Under the pieces are notes generated by a model that was given only the letters and a program-made list of their open reading frames with translations, searched no databases and was not told the DNA's origin. Both the position numbers and the translations under genes were made by a program. Shown here piece by piece: positions 34,521 through 42,987 of a stretch of DNA of 64,000 nt (its first letter is position 1; each line of letters begins with the position of its first letter). Source of the DNA: Bacillota bacterium (GTDB lineage Bacteria; Bacillota; Clostridia; Acetivibrionales; DSM-1351); contig JAEWST010000073.1 in the NCBI GenBank assembly GCA_023398105.1, positions 1 through 64,000 on the forward strand. Direction: 5' to 3'.

Positions 34521-34650
34521 ATTTCGTTTATTTTAATTTAAGTGCAAATGACGGTGTACAAAGTTTCTTTTATGAGTTAAAATGAGTTTATGAAAATTTA
34601 CCCTGTTTCCATTGGAATTTTAATGGCTTCAGGAAAATGTGGAGGTTATA

Positions 34651-35115
34651 ATGAAGTGTCCATTTTGTGGTTTTATTGAGGATAAGGTTATTGATTCAAG
34701 ACCTACAGATGAAGGTTCTTCTATTCGAAGAAGAAGAGAGTGTACAAAATGTGCTAAAAGATTTACTACATATGAAAAGGTTGAGAGTTTACCCTTAATG
34801 GTAATAAAAAAAGATAGATCAAGACAGCCGTTTGATAGAGAAAAGCTTATGAATGGGTTATTGAGGGCTTGTGAAAAGAGACCTATATCTATAAATGATT
34901 TGGAAAAACTGGTAGAAAGTATAGAGACGCAGTTGCATAATTCCTTACAAAGAGAAGTAACTACAGAATATATTGGTGAAATGGTAATGTCAAAGCTGAA
35001 GACCATGGACGAAGTTGCATATGTCAGATTTGCTTCAGTTTATAGACAGTTTAAAGACATTAATACCTTTATGGACGAATTAAAAAATCTATTGAGAGAC
35101 GATAAAAAAGAGTAG
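34651..35115 (+). CDS. nrdR: Transcriptional repressor NrdR
   Basis: 154 residues, standard NrdR length. A zinc ribbon at the N terminus (CPFCG...CTKCAKRFTTYE) is followed by an ATP-cone (VIKKDRSRQPFDREKLMNGLLRAC). It senses ATP/dATP and represses ribonucleotide reductase genes at NrdR boxes. ATG 34651 lies after GGAGGTTATA; an in-frame start at 34639 would precede the SD. Following sigG, as in other Clostridia. Confidence 0.96.
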   Translation: MKCPFCGFIEDKVIDSRPTDEGSSIRRRRECTKCAKRFTTYEKVESLPLMVIKKDRSRQPFDREKLMNGLLRACEKRPISINDLEKLVESIETQLHNSLQREVTTEYIGEMVMSKLKTMDEVAYVRFASVYRQFKDINTFMDELKNLLRDDKKE

Positions 35116-35152
35116 GTATTATTGGTAAAGCCAACTGTATAAGGGTATTATA

Positions 35153-35189
35153 TAGCCTGCTTGACTTAATAATCAGATGGGCTTTTTTG
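35153..35189 (+). terminator. Terminator after nrdR
   Basis: AGCCTG (35154-35159) pairs imperfectly (G-U pairs) with TGGGCT before TTTTTT at 35184-35189. Confidence 0.5.
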
Positions 35190-35386
35190 TGTACTTAAAA
35201 AATGCATATTTTGGTAGACTATTTGAAAAAATAGGTGATTTTTAATTTCTTTTATGGTATAATCCATATTGTGTTAAAAAGTGCAACTTTCTAAACAAAT
35301 TCTAGTAGTATTACTAGTGATTTCTTTTAAATTCATTCAAAATTGAAAAAGCTCCTTATAAAATTATTATTAATAAAATTATTAAC

Positions 35387-35662
35387 TCAACTTTCGTAAA
35401 TAATAAAATCTATTGGTGCGGTAGCATTATCAATGGTTTATTGCCGATGTAGGTGGTATTTACTTAAATGATGTGTTTTTGAGTTCATCAATGCTTTGCT
35501 GCCTTTCCACATTCGCCATCCATGGTTCATAGTGTGCTAAAACCTACATCGTGTTGTTTTCTCAGCAAGCTGTTCGGCAAACTAATTTGTCTTACAAATT
35601 TATTTAACTTTTCATTTGATAACGTTCCCACACCTACTATTTTCAACTGCGAAAGTTAAAAT
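35387..35662 (+). repeat. MITE-like element, family C
   Basis: Outer words AACTTTCG (35389-35396) and CGAAAGTT (35653-35660) are inverted. Inside, TTGCCGATGTAGGT is answered by ACCTACATCG and TTCGGCAA, giving nested inverted repeats over ~275 bp. No ORF. Related pieces lie at 781-840, 8860-8950 and 13433-13490. It fills much of the gap 35116-35804, which also holds an extended -10 (TGGTATAAT at 35255-35263). Confidence 0.6.
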
Positions 35663-35804
35663 TTTAAGTTTAGCCTTCTGGCTAGGGTTATTATATCTAA
35701 TTATTTTTAATTTGCGTCACTTTTTAGCTAATATATATTAGCATCTAATGCAATTATTTCTTTTAACATTAAAAAATTATAAATAAACGAAAAGAGGATA
35801 TTAA

Positions 35805-37334
35805 ATGGTATCAAAAGTTAACAGTTGTGCGTTAATTGGAATTGACGGAAGAATAGTTTCAGTAGAAACAGATATCAGTAACGGCATACCAGTCTTTGAC
35901 ATTGTAGGTCTAGGCGATACTGCCGTCAGAGAATCACGGGAGAGGGTACGTGCCGCAATTAAAAACAGCGGAGTTGAGTTTCCAATAAGGCGGATAACAA
36001 TAAATTTAGCTCCTGCAAATCTACGAAAGGAGGGCTCGGTTTATGATGTGTCTATAGCTATTGGGATATTGACTGCATCAGAGACAATAGTTAATAGCCA
36101 ATTGGATAGCTATATGTTTTTGGGGGAGCTTTCTTTAGATGGTGGAATTAAGTCAGTTGCAGGTATACTTTCAATGGCAAGCTGTGCTGCTACAAATGGA
36201 ATAAAAAATATATTTGTTCCTGAAGCAAATGCAGATGAAGCAGCTGTAATTAAAAATGTAAACATATTACCCGTTAAAACACTTATGTCTATAATTATGC
36301 ATCTAAATGGTGAAGAGTTAATAACTCCATATGCTGTAGATATAGAAAGTCTTTTTGTTAATAGTATTAATACTTCTATAGATTTTTGTGATGTTAAAGG
36401 ACAGGCTAGCGTAAAGAGAGCAATTGAAGTTGCAGCTTGCGGAGCACATAATTTGCTGATGATTGGCTCTCCAGGAAGTGGAAAAACTATGCTGGCAAAG
36501 AGGCTTCCCACAATACTTCCTAAGATGACCTTTGAAGAGGCCCTTGAAATAACAAAAATATATAGTGTTTCTGGGCTGCTGCCCCAAAATACCTCTTTGA
36601 TTACAACGAGACCCTTTAGGAGTCCTCATCATACTATTTCAGATATTTCATTAGTAGGCGGAGGAAAGCATATTAAACCGGGAGAGGTTACTCTGGCACA
36701 TTATGGGGTCTTGTTTTTGGATGAGTTTCCTGAGTTTAGCAAGGAAGCTATTGAAGTATTGCGTCAGCCTTTAGAGGATGGTGAAATCTGTATATCAAGG
36801 GTAAACAGCAGTATTACATTTCCTACAAAAACAACATTAATTTGTGCTGCAAATCCATGTAAGTGCGGCTATTATTTAGAGTCTTCTAAAAAATGTAATT
36901 GTACACCTAAGATGGTGCAACAATATTTTGGTAAGCTCAGTCAGCCCCTTTTGGACAGAATTGATATTCATGCAGAGGTGCATCCTGTAAAATATGATGA
37001 TCTGGCAAAAAAGGAAACCGAAGAATCTTCTGCAGTTATACGTGAAAGAGTTAATAGAGCAAGAAATATACAACTTGATAGATATAGAGGCTTGGGAATT
37101 TATTCAAATTCAGAACTATCTCCTGCATTAATAAAAAAATACTGTGAACTAGATAGGTACACCTCCAATTTGCTAAAAAAAGCATTTGACAAGCTTGGAC
37201 TAAGTGCACGAGCTCATAACAGGATACTGAAGGTTGCAAGAACAATTGCAGATATGGATGAAGCTGAAACAATAAAATCTGAACACATTGCCGAGGCAAT
37301 ACAGTATAGAAGTTTTGACAGAATAAAGTTGTGA
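35805..37334 (+). CDS. comM: ComM/YifB-family Mg-chelatase-like AAA+ ATPase
   Basis: 509 residues: an N-terminal S5-like domain (residues 1-170, GIDGRIVSVETDISNGIP), then a Mg-chelatase AAA+ core with Walker A GSPGSGKT (about 222), Walker B LFLDEF and sensor region AANPCKCGYYL, and a C-terminal lid (LSARAHNRILKVARTIAD). In naturally competent bacteria ComM is a helicase aiding branch migration. Proximity to dprA supports a DNA-uptake or recombination role. ATG follows GAGG. Confidence 0.92.
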   Translation: MVSKVNSCALIGIDGRIVSVETDISNGIPVFDIVGLGDTAVRESRERVRAAIKNSGVEFPIRRITINLAPANLRKEGSVYDVSIAIGILTASETIVNSQLDSYMFLGELSLDGGIKSVAGILSMASCAATNGIKNIFVPEANADEAAVIKNVNILPVKTLMSIIMHLNGEELITPYAVDIESLFVNSINTSIDFCDVKGQASVKRAIEVAACGAHNLLMIGSPGSGKTMLAKRLPTILPKMTFEEALEITKIYSVSGLLPQNTSLITTRPFRSPHHTISDISLVGGGKHIKPGEVTLAHYGVLFLDEFPEFSKEAIEVLRQPLEDGEICISRVNSSITFPTKTTLICAANPCKCGYYLESSKKCNCTPKMVQQYFGKLSQPLLDRIDIHAEVHPVKYDDLAKKETEESSAVIRERVNRARNIQLDRYRGLGIYSNSELSPALIKKYCELDRYTSNLLKKAFDKLGLSARAHNRILKVARTIADMDEAETIKSEHIAEAIQYRSFDRIKL

Positions 37335-37340
37335 GAATAA

Positions 37341-37422
37341 CTCGAAAACAAAGTTTGTACAAACATTGTGCTTTTTCGAGCTTCGAAAACAAAATCTGTG
37401 CGAACATTGTGCTTTTTCTAGT
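37341..37422 (+). repeat. Family A palindromic repeat, two units
   Basis: ACTCGAAAACAAAGTTTGTA, ACATTGTGCTTTTTCGAGC, then a second, shorter copy ending GTGCTTTTTCTAG. It lies between comM and dprA and extends a false upstream frame of dprA. Confidence 0.75.
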
Positions 37423-37480
37423 GTGGGTTTACATATAAGATATTGCAGTAAAAAATGGGTATACAACATAGTTTCACTTA

Positions 37481-37515
37481 AATTTTATCCCCAAGATGGG
37501 GCGTGGGAGGTCAAC
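37481..37515 (+). promoter_or_regulatory. Hairpin-SD leader of dprA
   Basis: CCCC (37489-37492) pairs with GGGG (37498-37501), followed by CGTGGGAGGT and ATG. It aligns with the leader at 10131-10165 through AAATTTTA, the central AAG and the SD. No upstream anti-SD arm is evident here. Confidence 0.5.
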
Positions 37516-38640
37516 ATGAAAGAAATAGAATATTGGATTTGGATATCCTCATTACAAGGGCTAGGTGCTGTTAAGGCAATGGCACTTCTTCAAATGTTTA
37601 AAGAACCAAGAACTATATATTTTATGACAGAACAGGAGCTAAAAGAAATAAAATTCTTAACTGCTAAAAATATTAAGGAGATATTAGATGCTCAGAAAAG
37701 AGAAAGAGTAGCCGAGATTTATTGCATAATGGTTAAGCATAATATAAAATTGTTAAATATATTTGATGAGAGATATCCAAACAATCTTAAGCAAATATAT
37801 GATCCGCCAATTGTTTTGTATTATATGGGAAGTTTCCAAATCAATGATTTTACTATAGCAATTGTAGGCTCAAGAAGAACAACAAATTATGGTGCTTATT
37901 CTGCCAAAACTTTATCCTATCAACTAGCACTACGAGGCATTCAAATTGTCAGTGGTCTAGCAAGGGGAATTGATAGCATTGCCCATGAAGGCTGTCTAGA
38001 TGCTGGAGGCAAAACTATAGCTGTTTTAGGTTGCGGGCTTGACAGCATATATCCACCAGAAAATAAAGGTCTCTTTGAAAATATAATTAAGTCTGAAGGC
38101 TTGATCATATCTGAATACCCACCTGGTATGCCACCACTTCAACATAATTTTCCTGCAAGAAACAGAATAATCAGCGGTATTTCTTCTGGAGTATTGGTTG
38201 TAGAAGCGGCTAGAAGAAGTGGATCGTTAATAACAGTTACCTATGCTTTGGAGCAAGGAAGAGAGGTTTTTGCAGTTCCTGGAAATATAGATTCTGCATA
38301 TAGTGATGGGACAAATCAACTTATTAAAGACGGAGCAAAAATGGTTATAAATGTAAATGATATTATAGAAGAATTTCAATATGGGAAAATAATTGATAAT
38401 AATGTAATTAAAAACAATCCTGCTAAAGCATGTGGAAATAGAAATTTCAGCATTTTCAAAGGTCTTAGTACCGAGGAAATTCGTTTGGTAAAAATTATAT
38501 CCAATGGAATTCATAACATTGATGAAATAATTGAGAGAAGCAATATATCAGCTAAGGAAGTTAATAATATACTTTTTATGCTGGAGATGAAAGGTATTAT
38601 TACACAACAGCCAGGTAAGATGTTTGAAATGTGCTTATAA
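37516..38640 (+). CDS. dprA: DNA-processing protein DprA (Smf)
   Basis: 374 residues. An N-terminal SAM-like/HhH part (WISSLQGLGAVKAMALL) precedes the Rossmann DprA domain: AIVGSRRTTNYG, SGLARGIDSIAHEG, VLGCGLDSIYPPEN, FPARNRIISG and GSLITVTYALEQGREVFAVPG. A C-terminal winged helix follows (about 315-374). It loads RecA on incoming ssDNA. ATG 37516 lies after GGGAGG; the longer frame from 37366 is repeat sequence. The usual neighbour topA is displaced by a patatin gene and repeats. Confidence 0.95.
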   Translation: MKEIEYWIWISSLQGLGAVKAMALLQMFKEPRTIYFMTEQELKEIKFLTAKNIKEILDAQKRERVAEIYCIMVKHNIKLLNIFDERYPNNLKQIYDPPIVLYYMGSFQINDFTIAIVGSRRTTNYGAYSAKTLSYQLALRGIQIVSGLARGIDSIAHEGCLDAGGKTIAVLGCGLDSIYPPENKGLFENIIKSEGLIISEYPPGMPPLQHNFPARNRIISGISSGVLVVEAARRSGSLITVTYALEQGREVFAVPGNIDSAYSDGTNQLIKDGAKMVINVNDIIEEFQYGKIIDNNVIKNNPAKACGNRNFSIFKGLSTEEIRLVKIISNGIHNIDEIIERSNISAKEVNNILFMLEMKGIITQQPGKMFEMCL

Positions 38641-38650
38641 AAACACTAAT

Positions 38651-38712
38651 TATAACGAGGCAAGAAAATGTCCCCCACTTCTATAAGTGGCTGGTACCAC
38701 TTTGGTTATAAA
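38651..38712 (+). repeat. Dispersed repeat family B copy
   Basis: TATAACGAGGCAAGAAAATG through TTTGGTTATA, complete with terminal TATAAC/GTTATA. It lies between dprA and the patatin gene; the remainder of 38713-38947 shows no gene. Confidence 0.75.
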
Positions 38713-38947
38713 CTTCAGATATCGAAGTATTCAACTTTACAAATGAAACATCATATATTGGAATTAGAAAGCGAAATATAAGTATAAAATGGGAAATATT
38801 ATATGGATGATGGCTATTATTCTAAGCTTATAGTTTATTAAATGCAGATTTTTGTAAAAAAATCATCATAATTTTAAAAAATATCTTCCATAATATTGTC
38901 ATTAATGGTAAAATTAATGACAATATTATCTTATAAAGAGGTACGAT

Positions 38948-39928
38948 GTGAACAAAGTAAAAATTTTATCAATAGATGGCGGTGGTATCAGGGGAATAAT
39001 TCCAGCAATGGTACTAGCTAAAATAGAGGAAATGACATCAAAACCTATATGCAAATTATTCGACTTTATTTCTGGTACATCAACTGGTGGTATAATAGCA
39101 CTTTGTCTAACAAAGCCATCAAATGATAATATTGGAATACCTGCATATAGAGCACATGATATTGTAAACTTATATGTAGAAAATGGCAAGAAGATTTTTT
39201 CGTCGGATATATTGCATAGGATAACTTCCTTTAATGGCTTATTTGATGAAAAGTACTGCTCTTTAGGTATTGAGTCGGTCTTAAAGAAGTATTTAGGCAC
39301 ATCAAGACTATCAGATTGCTTAACTCATGTTTTGATACCTTCATATGAATTGGGACTTAGAAGACCCTTCTTTTTTAAGAGTTGGTATACACAAAACAAA
39401 AATGAGAAAAAAAATGATTTTTATATGTGGCAGGTGGCAAGAGCAACTTCAGCAGCACCAACATACTTTGAGCCTTTTAAACTGGAAACAGGTGGTGATA
39501 ATGCTGAGTATTACAGCTTAATTGACGGTGGAGTATTTGCAAATAACCCTGCTATGTGTGCATTTGCAGATGCTAAAGTATTATATAAAGATATAGAAGA
39601 TATTATGATGGTGTCTTTAGGCACTGGAGAGCTGACAAAAAGTATACCCTATGATAAAGCAAAAGACTGGGGATTAGCGAAATGGGCTAAACCAATTTTA
39701 GATACAATATTTGACGGAGAGAGTGATACTGTTGATTATCAATTGAGGCATCTATTGAAAAGGAATGATTATTACCGTATACAAGCCAGCCTCACATTAT
39801 TAGGTAAGGAAGAAATTGATGACGCTAGTGATAATAATATCCATGAATTGAAGTTGTTAGGACAAAGATTAATAGAAGATTGGCAAAAAAATGGTAATTT
39901 AGAAAGATTGTGCTATAAACTTGTTTAG
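38948..39928 (+). CDS. Patatin-like phospholipase
   Basis: 326 residues. Patatin domain with oxyanion loop DGGGIRG (about 10-16), nucleophile elbow GTSTGG (about 43-48) and catalytic Asp in LIDGGVFANNP (about 194). ATSAAPTYFEP precedes the latter. It is predicted to hydrolyse acyl ester bonds of phospholipids. It has no signal peptide. The GTG start has SD AGAGGT. Flanked by repeats on both sides between dprA and topA, it looks like a later insertion. It resembles effector patatins of defence systems in fold only; no cyclase or sensor gene is adjacent. Confidence 0.9.
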   Translation: MNKVKILSIDGGGIRGIIPAMVLAKIEEMTSKPICKLFDFISGTSTGGIIALCLTKPSNDNIGIPAYRAHDIVNLYVENGKKIFSSDILHRITSFNGLFDEKYCSLGIESVLKKYLGTSRLSDCLTHVLIPSYELGLRRPFFFKSWYTQNKNEKKNDFYMWQVARATSAAPTYFEPFKLETGGDNAEYYSLIDGGVFANNPAMCAFADAKVLYKDIEDIMMVSLGTGELTKSIPYDKAKDWGLAKWAKPILDTIFDGESDTVDYQLRHLLKRNDYYRIQASLTLLGKEEIDDASDNNIHELKLLGQRLIEDWQKNGNLERLCYKLV

Positions 39929-39974
39929 AAAAATACTATTATAAAAGTCAAGCAAATTATGATTTAACGCAGCC

Positions 39975-40075
39975 AGCAATAAAAACCCACAAGTGCGTTT
40001 TTGACAGTGTTGGTGTGGTTTAGCTTAAAAGCTAAACTAACGTCGGATAGTAATTGACTTTTAGGCTATAATTTA
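39975..40075 (+). repeat. Repeat remnant downstream of patatin
   Basis: AAAAACCCACAAGTGCGTTTTTGACAGTGTTG-type sequence matches the end of the array at 9945-9975. TTTAGCTT/AAGCTAAA forms a hairpin, and GATAGTAATTGAC repeats the word at 21816. The rest of 39929-40342 holds a promoter for topA and no gene. Confidence 0.55.
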
Positions 40076-40217
40076 TAAAAACAAATGAAATGAAGCATAA
40101 ATATAAGCAGATAAGTATACGCTTACTGATATCATATTAGTGAGTTGATTAAATAACCATAAAAGTAAATATACAGAACAATTTACTATTTTTAATATAA
40201 AATTATTAATGTAAGGT

Positions 40218-40246
40218 TGACAGATTTTAAAATCCAGTTTAAATTA
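40218..40246 (+). promoter_or_regulatory. Probable topA promoter
   Basis: TTGACA (40218-40223), 17-nt spacer, TAAATT (40241-40246), about 97 nt before ATG 40343. Confidence 0.55.
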
Positions 40247-40342
40247 GTAGTTGTTTAGCAAAATTAATAAATAAGTAATTAATAAATATTTTGACTAATA
40301 TTTTTTAAAAATTAATAAAGAATTTATACACGGAGGAAAAAA

Positions 40343-42763
40343 ATGGCTGAAAACCTGGTTATTGTGGAGTCTCCTGGAAAAGTAAAATCAATTGGAAAGT
40401 TTTTAGGCAAAGGTTATAAGGTTGAAGCATCTATTGGACATATTAGGGATTTACCTAAAAGTCAAATAGGTGTGGATATTGAGAATAATTTTGAGCCTAA
40501 ATACATCACTATTCGTGGAAAAGGTGATGTTATTTCAAAACTTAAGAAGGAAGCAAAGTCTGCAAAGAAAATATATCTTGCAACTGACCCTGACCGAGAG
40601 GGAGAGGCAATATCTTGGCATTTAGCCCATATATTAAATATAGATGATGGACAGAAATGTAGGGTTTCGTTTAATGAAATAACTCAGAATGCTGTAAAAA
40701 ATGCATTAAAGCAGCCAAGAGAGATAGATATGAATCTTGTTGATGCACAGCAGGCAAGAAGGGTTTTGGATAGAATAGTAGGTTATAAAATAAGTCCTTT
40801 GCTTTGGAAAAAAGTTAAAAAGGGGCTGAGTGCTGGTAGGGTTCAATCTGTTGCAACAAAAATGATTTGTGATAGAGAGAAGGAAATAGAGGCATTTACA
40901 CCAGAGGAATATTGGTCAATAGTTTCAAACTTAGAAAAGCCAAATACAAGTCCGACTTTTGAGGCTAAGTTTTATGGAACTAAAAAAGAAAAAATTGAGC
41001 TGACAAATGGTGAACAGGTTAATGCTATTTTAGAAGAAGTAGCCAAAAGCAAATATATAGTTCAAAAGGTCAAGGAGCAGGAAAAGAAAAGAGCTGCTGC
41101 AGCACCCTTTATCACTAGTACCCTACAGCAAGAAGCGTCAAGAAAATTGGGGTTTACTACAAAAAAAACCATGATGGTTGCACAAAAGCTGTATGAAGGT
41201 GTTGATATAAAAGGTCGTGGCTCAGTGGGTCTCATAACATATATGAGAACTGACTCAACTAGAATATCACAGGAAGCTCAAACTGAAGCTAGAACCTATA
41301 TTATCAAAAAGTACGGAGAAGAATACATCCCAGAGGTTCCTAAAGTATACAAAAACAAATCTGCTTCTCAAGATGCACACGAAGCTATACGTCCATCCTA
41401 TGCAGATTTGACTCCAGATGATATAAAGGATTCATTAACACCTGAACAATATAAAGTTTACAAGCTTATTTGGAGCAGGTTTATTGCCAGTCAAATGTCA
41501 TCAGCAGTTTATGATACCGTTAATGCAGATATTTCTGTTGGAGAATATTTATTCAAAGCCAGTGGTTCAAAGATTAAATTTCCTGGGTTTATGGTTTTAT
41601 ATATAGAGGGTAAGGATGAAGAGTCAGATGATGAAACTAATAACCTTCCGCAGCTCTTTGAAGGTGATGAACTTATACTCAAAGGAAACTTGCCCAAACA
41701 GCACTTTACTCAGCCGCCTCCACGGTATACAGAGGCAACATTAGTTAAAGCACTTGAGGAAAGAGGTATTGGCAGACCAAGTACTTATGCACCTACAATA
41801 TCTACTATTTTATCAAGAGGGTATGTAATTAAAGACAAAAAAATCCTAATGCCTACAGAATTAGGTAATATTGTAAATGAAATAATGGTAAAACACTTTA
41901 AAGATATTGTTAATGCTGAATTTACTGCACAGATGGAGAATAAACTTGATGCTGTCGCAGAGGGAGAAAAGGCTTGGAAAAATGTATTAGAAGAGTTTTA
42001 TGACCCTTTTAAAACTGTTTTGAATGAAGCTGAAGAAAGTATTGGAAATGTAGAACTGCCTGTAGAGGTTTCTGACATACAGTGTGAAAAATGTGGAAGG
42101 TTTATGGTTGTCAAACAGGGGAGATTTGGAAAATTTTTGGCTTGTCCAGGATTTCCAGAGTGCAGAAACACTAAAGCTATTGTTGAAGACGCAGGCGTAT
42201 TGTGCCCAATTTGCCAAGGAAGGGTTCTTGTTAAAAAGACAAGAAAAGGCAGGAAGTATATAGGGTGTGAGAAAAACCCTGAATGTACATTTATGAGTTG
42301 GGATATGCCAAGCAATGAAATTTGCCCAATTTGTGGAGCTTTTATGCTTCAAAAATCTTCGGGTAAAAAAATGGCATTATATTGCAGTAATGAGAAATGC
42401 AGTAGTAATGCCGATTCTGCAATGAAGAAGGAATCAGCATCAGAAAAAGCAGCAGCAAAGAAGAAAACAGCAGTTAATAAAGAAGCTGTAGCAAAGAAGA
42501 AAACAGCAGCAAAAAAGGACTCTGCTACTAAGAAGAAAACAACTGAAAAGAAGGAATCTGCAACAAAGGAAAAAAATGCAGTTAAAAAGGAAGCTACAGC
42601 AAAGAAGAAAACAGTGGCAAAAAAGGACTCAGCTACCAAAAAGAAAACAACAGACAAGACAGAAGCAGAAGCAAAAAAGAAAACAACTGAGAAGGACTCT
42701 GCTACAAAAGAAAAAACTGCAGTTAAAAAGGAAGCTACTGTAAAGAAGAAAACAAAAGTCTAA
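40343..42763 (+). CDS. topA: DNA topoisomerase I with long Lys/Ala/Thr tail
   Basis: 806 residues. Toprim domain at the N terminus (LVIVESPGKVKSI, TDPDREGEAISWH), catalytic Tyr in ITYMRTDSTR (about 301), then three C-terminal Zn-finger repeats (CEKCG..CPGFPEC, CPICQ..CEKNPEC, CPICG..CSNEKC). It relaxes negative supercoils. The last ~115 residues are a low-complexity tail of AKKKT/KKEA/KKDSATKKKT-type repeats, like histone H1 or mycobacterial TopA tails, likely adding DNA binding. SD GGAGG. It is followed by a terminator and trmFO, the usual order. Confidence 0.96.
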   Translation: MAENLVIVESPGKVKSIGKFLGKGYKVEASIGHIRDLPKSQIGVDIENNFEPKYITIRGKGDVISKLKKEAKSAKKIYLATDPDREGEAISWHLAHILNIDDGQKCRVSFNEITQNAVKNALKQPREIDMNLVDAQQARRVLDRIVGYKISPLLWKKVKKGLSAGRVQSVATKMICDREKEIEAFTPEEYWSIVSNLEKPNTSPTFEAKFYGTKKEKIELTNGEQVNAILEEVAKSKYIVQKVKEQEKKRAAAAPFITSTLQQEASRKLGFTTKKTMMVAQKLYEGVDIKGRGSVGLITYMRTDSTRISQEAQTEARTYIIKKYGEEYIPEVPKVYKNKSASQDAHEAIRPSYADLTPDDIKDSLTPEQYKVYKLIWSRFIASQMSSAVYDTVNADISVGEYLFKASGSKIKFPGFMVLYIEGKDEESDDETNNLPQLFEGDELILKGNLPKQHFTQPPPRYTEATLVKALEERGIGRPSTYAPTISTILSRGYVIKDKKILMPTELGNIVNEIMVKHFKDIVNAEFTAQMENKLDAVAEGEKAWKNVLEEFYDPFKTVLNEAEESIGNVELPVEVSDIQCEKCGRFMVVKQGRFGKFLACPGFPECRNTKAIVEDAGVLCPICQGRVLVKKTRKGRKYIGCEKNPECTFMSWDMPSNEICPICGAFMLQKSSGKKMALYCSNEKCSSNADSAMKKESASEKAAAKKKTAVNKEAVAKKKTAAKKDSATKKKTTEKKESATKEKNAVKKEATAKKKTVAKKDSATKKKTTDKTEAEAKKKTTEKDSATKEKTAVKKEATVKKKTKV

Positions 42764-42885
42764 AGGAAAACTAGAAGCAGTAAAAAAGCATAAGCTATAT
42801 AAAAAACAATTAAGAATTTGCAGTAACGGTCAAAACAATATGAAATTGAAGCAAAATAAGTGACGTAATTGATATAGATAAGATA

Positions 42886-42923
42886 AAACCGAAAGAGCAC
42901 AATAGCCTTTCGGTTTGCTTTTG
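42886..42923 (+). terminator. Terminator after topA
   Basis: AAACCGAAAG (42886-42895) pairs with CTTTCGGTTT (42907-42916), followed by GCTTTTG. Confidence 0.85.
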
Positions 42924-42957
42924 TTAAAACGATAATACTTCAGTCTTTACCAAATTT

Positions 42958-42987
42958 TTGTGCCCAAATGAGGCGTTGGAGGTTTAT
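42958..42987 (+). promoter_or_regulatory. Hairpin-SD leader of trmFO (weak copy)
   Basis: TTGTGCCCAAATGAGGC then GTTGGAGGTTTAT and ATG. GCC/GGC pairing is short; the order hairpin, GTNGGAGG, start matches the family. Confidence 0.4.

Noticed and set aside
38948..39928. CBASS-type effector system
   Set aside because: Only the patatin is present; no CD-NTase or accessory genes on either side.
42349..42657. 102-codon Phe/Ala/Val-rich minus-strand ORF
   Set aside because: It is the antisense shadow of the topA Lys-rich tail.
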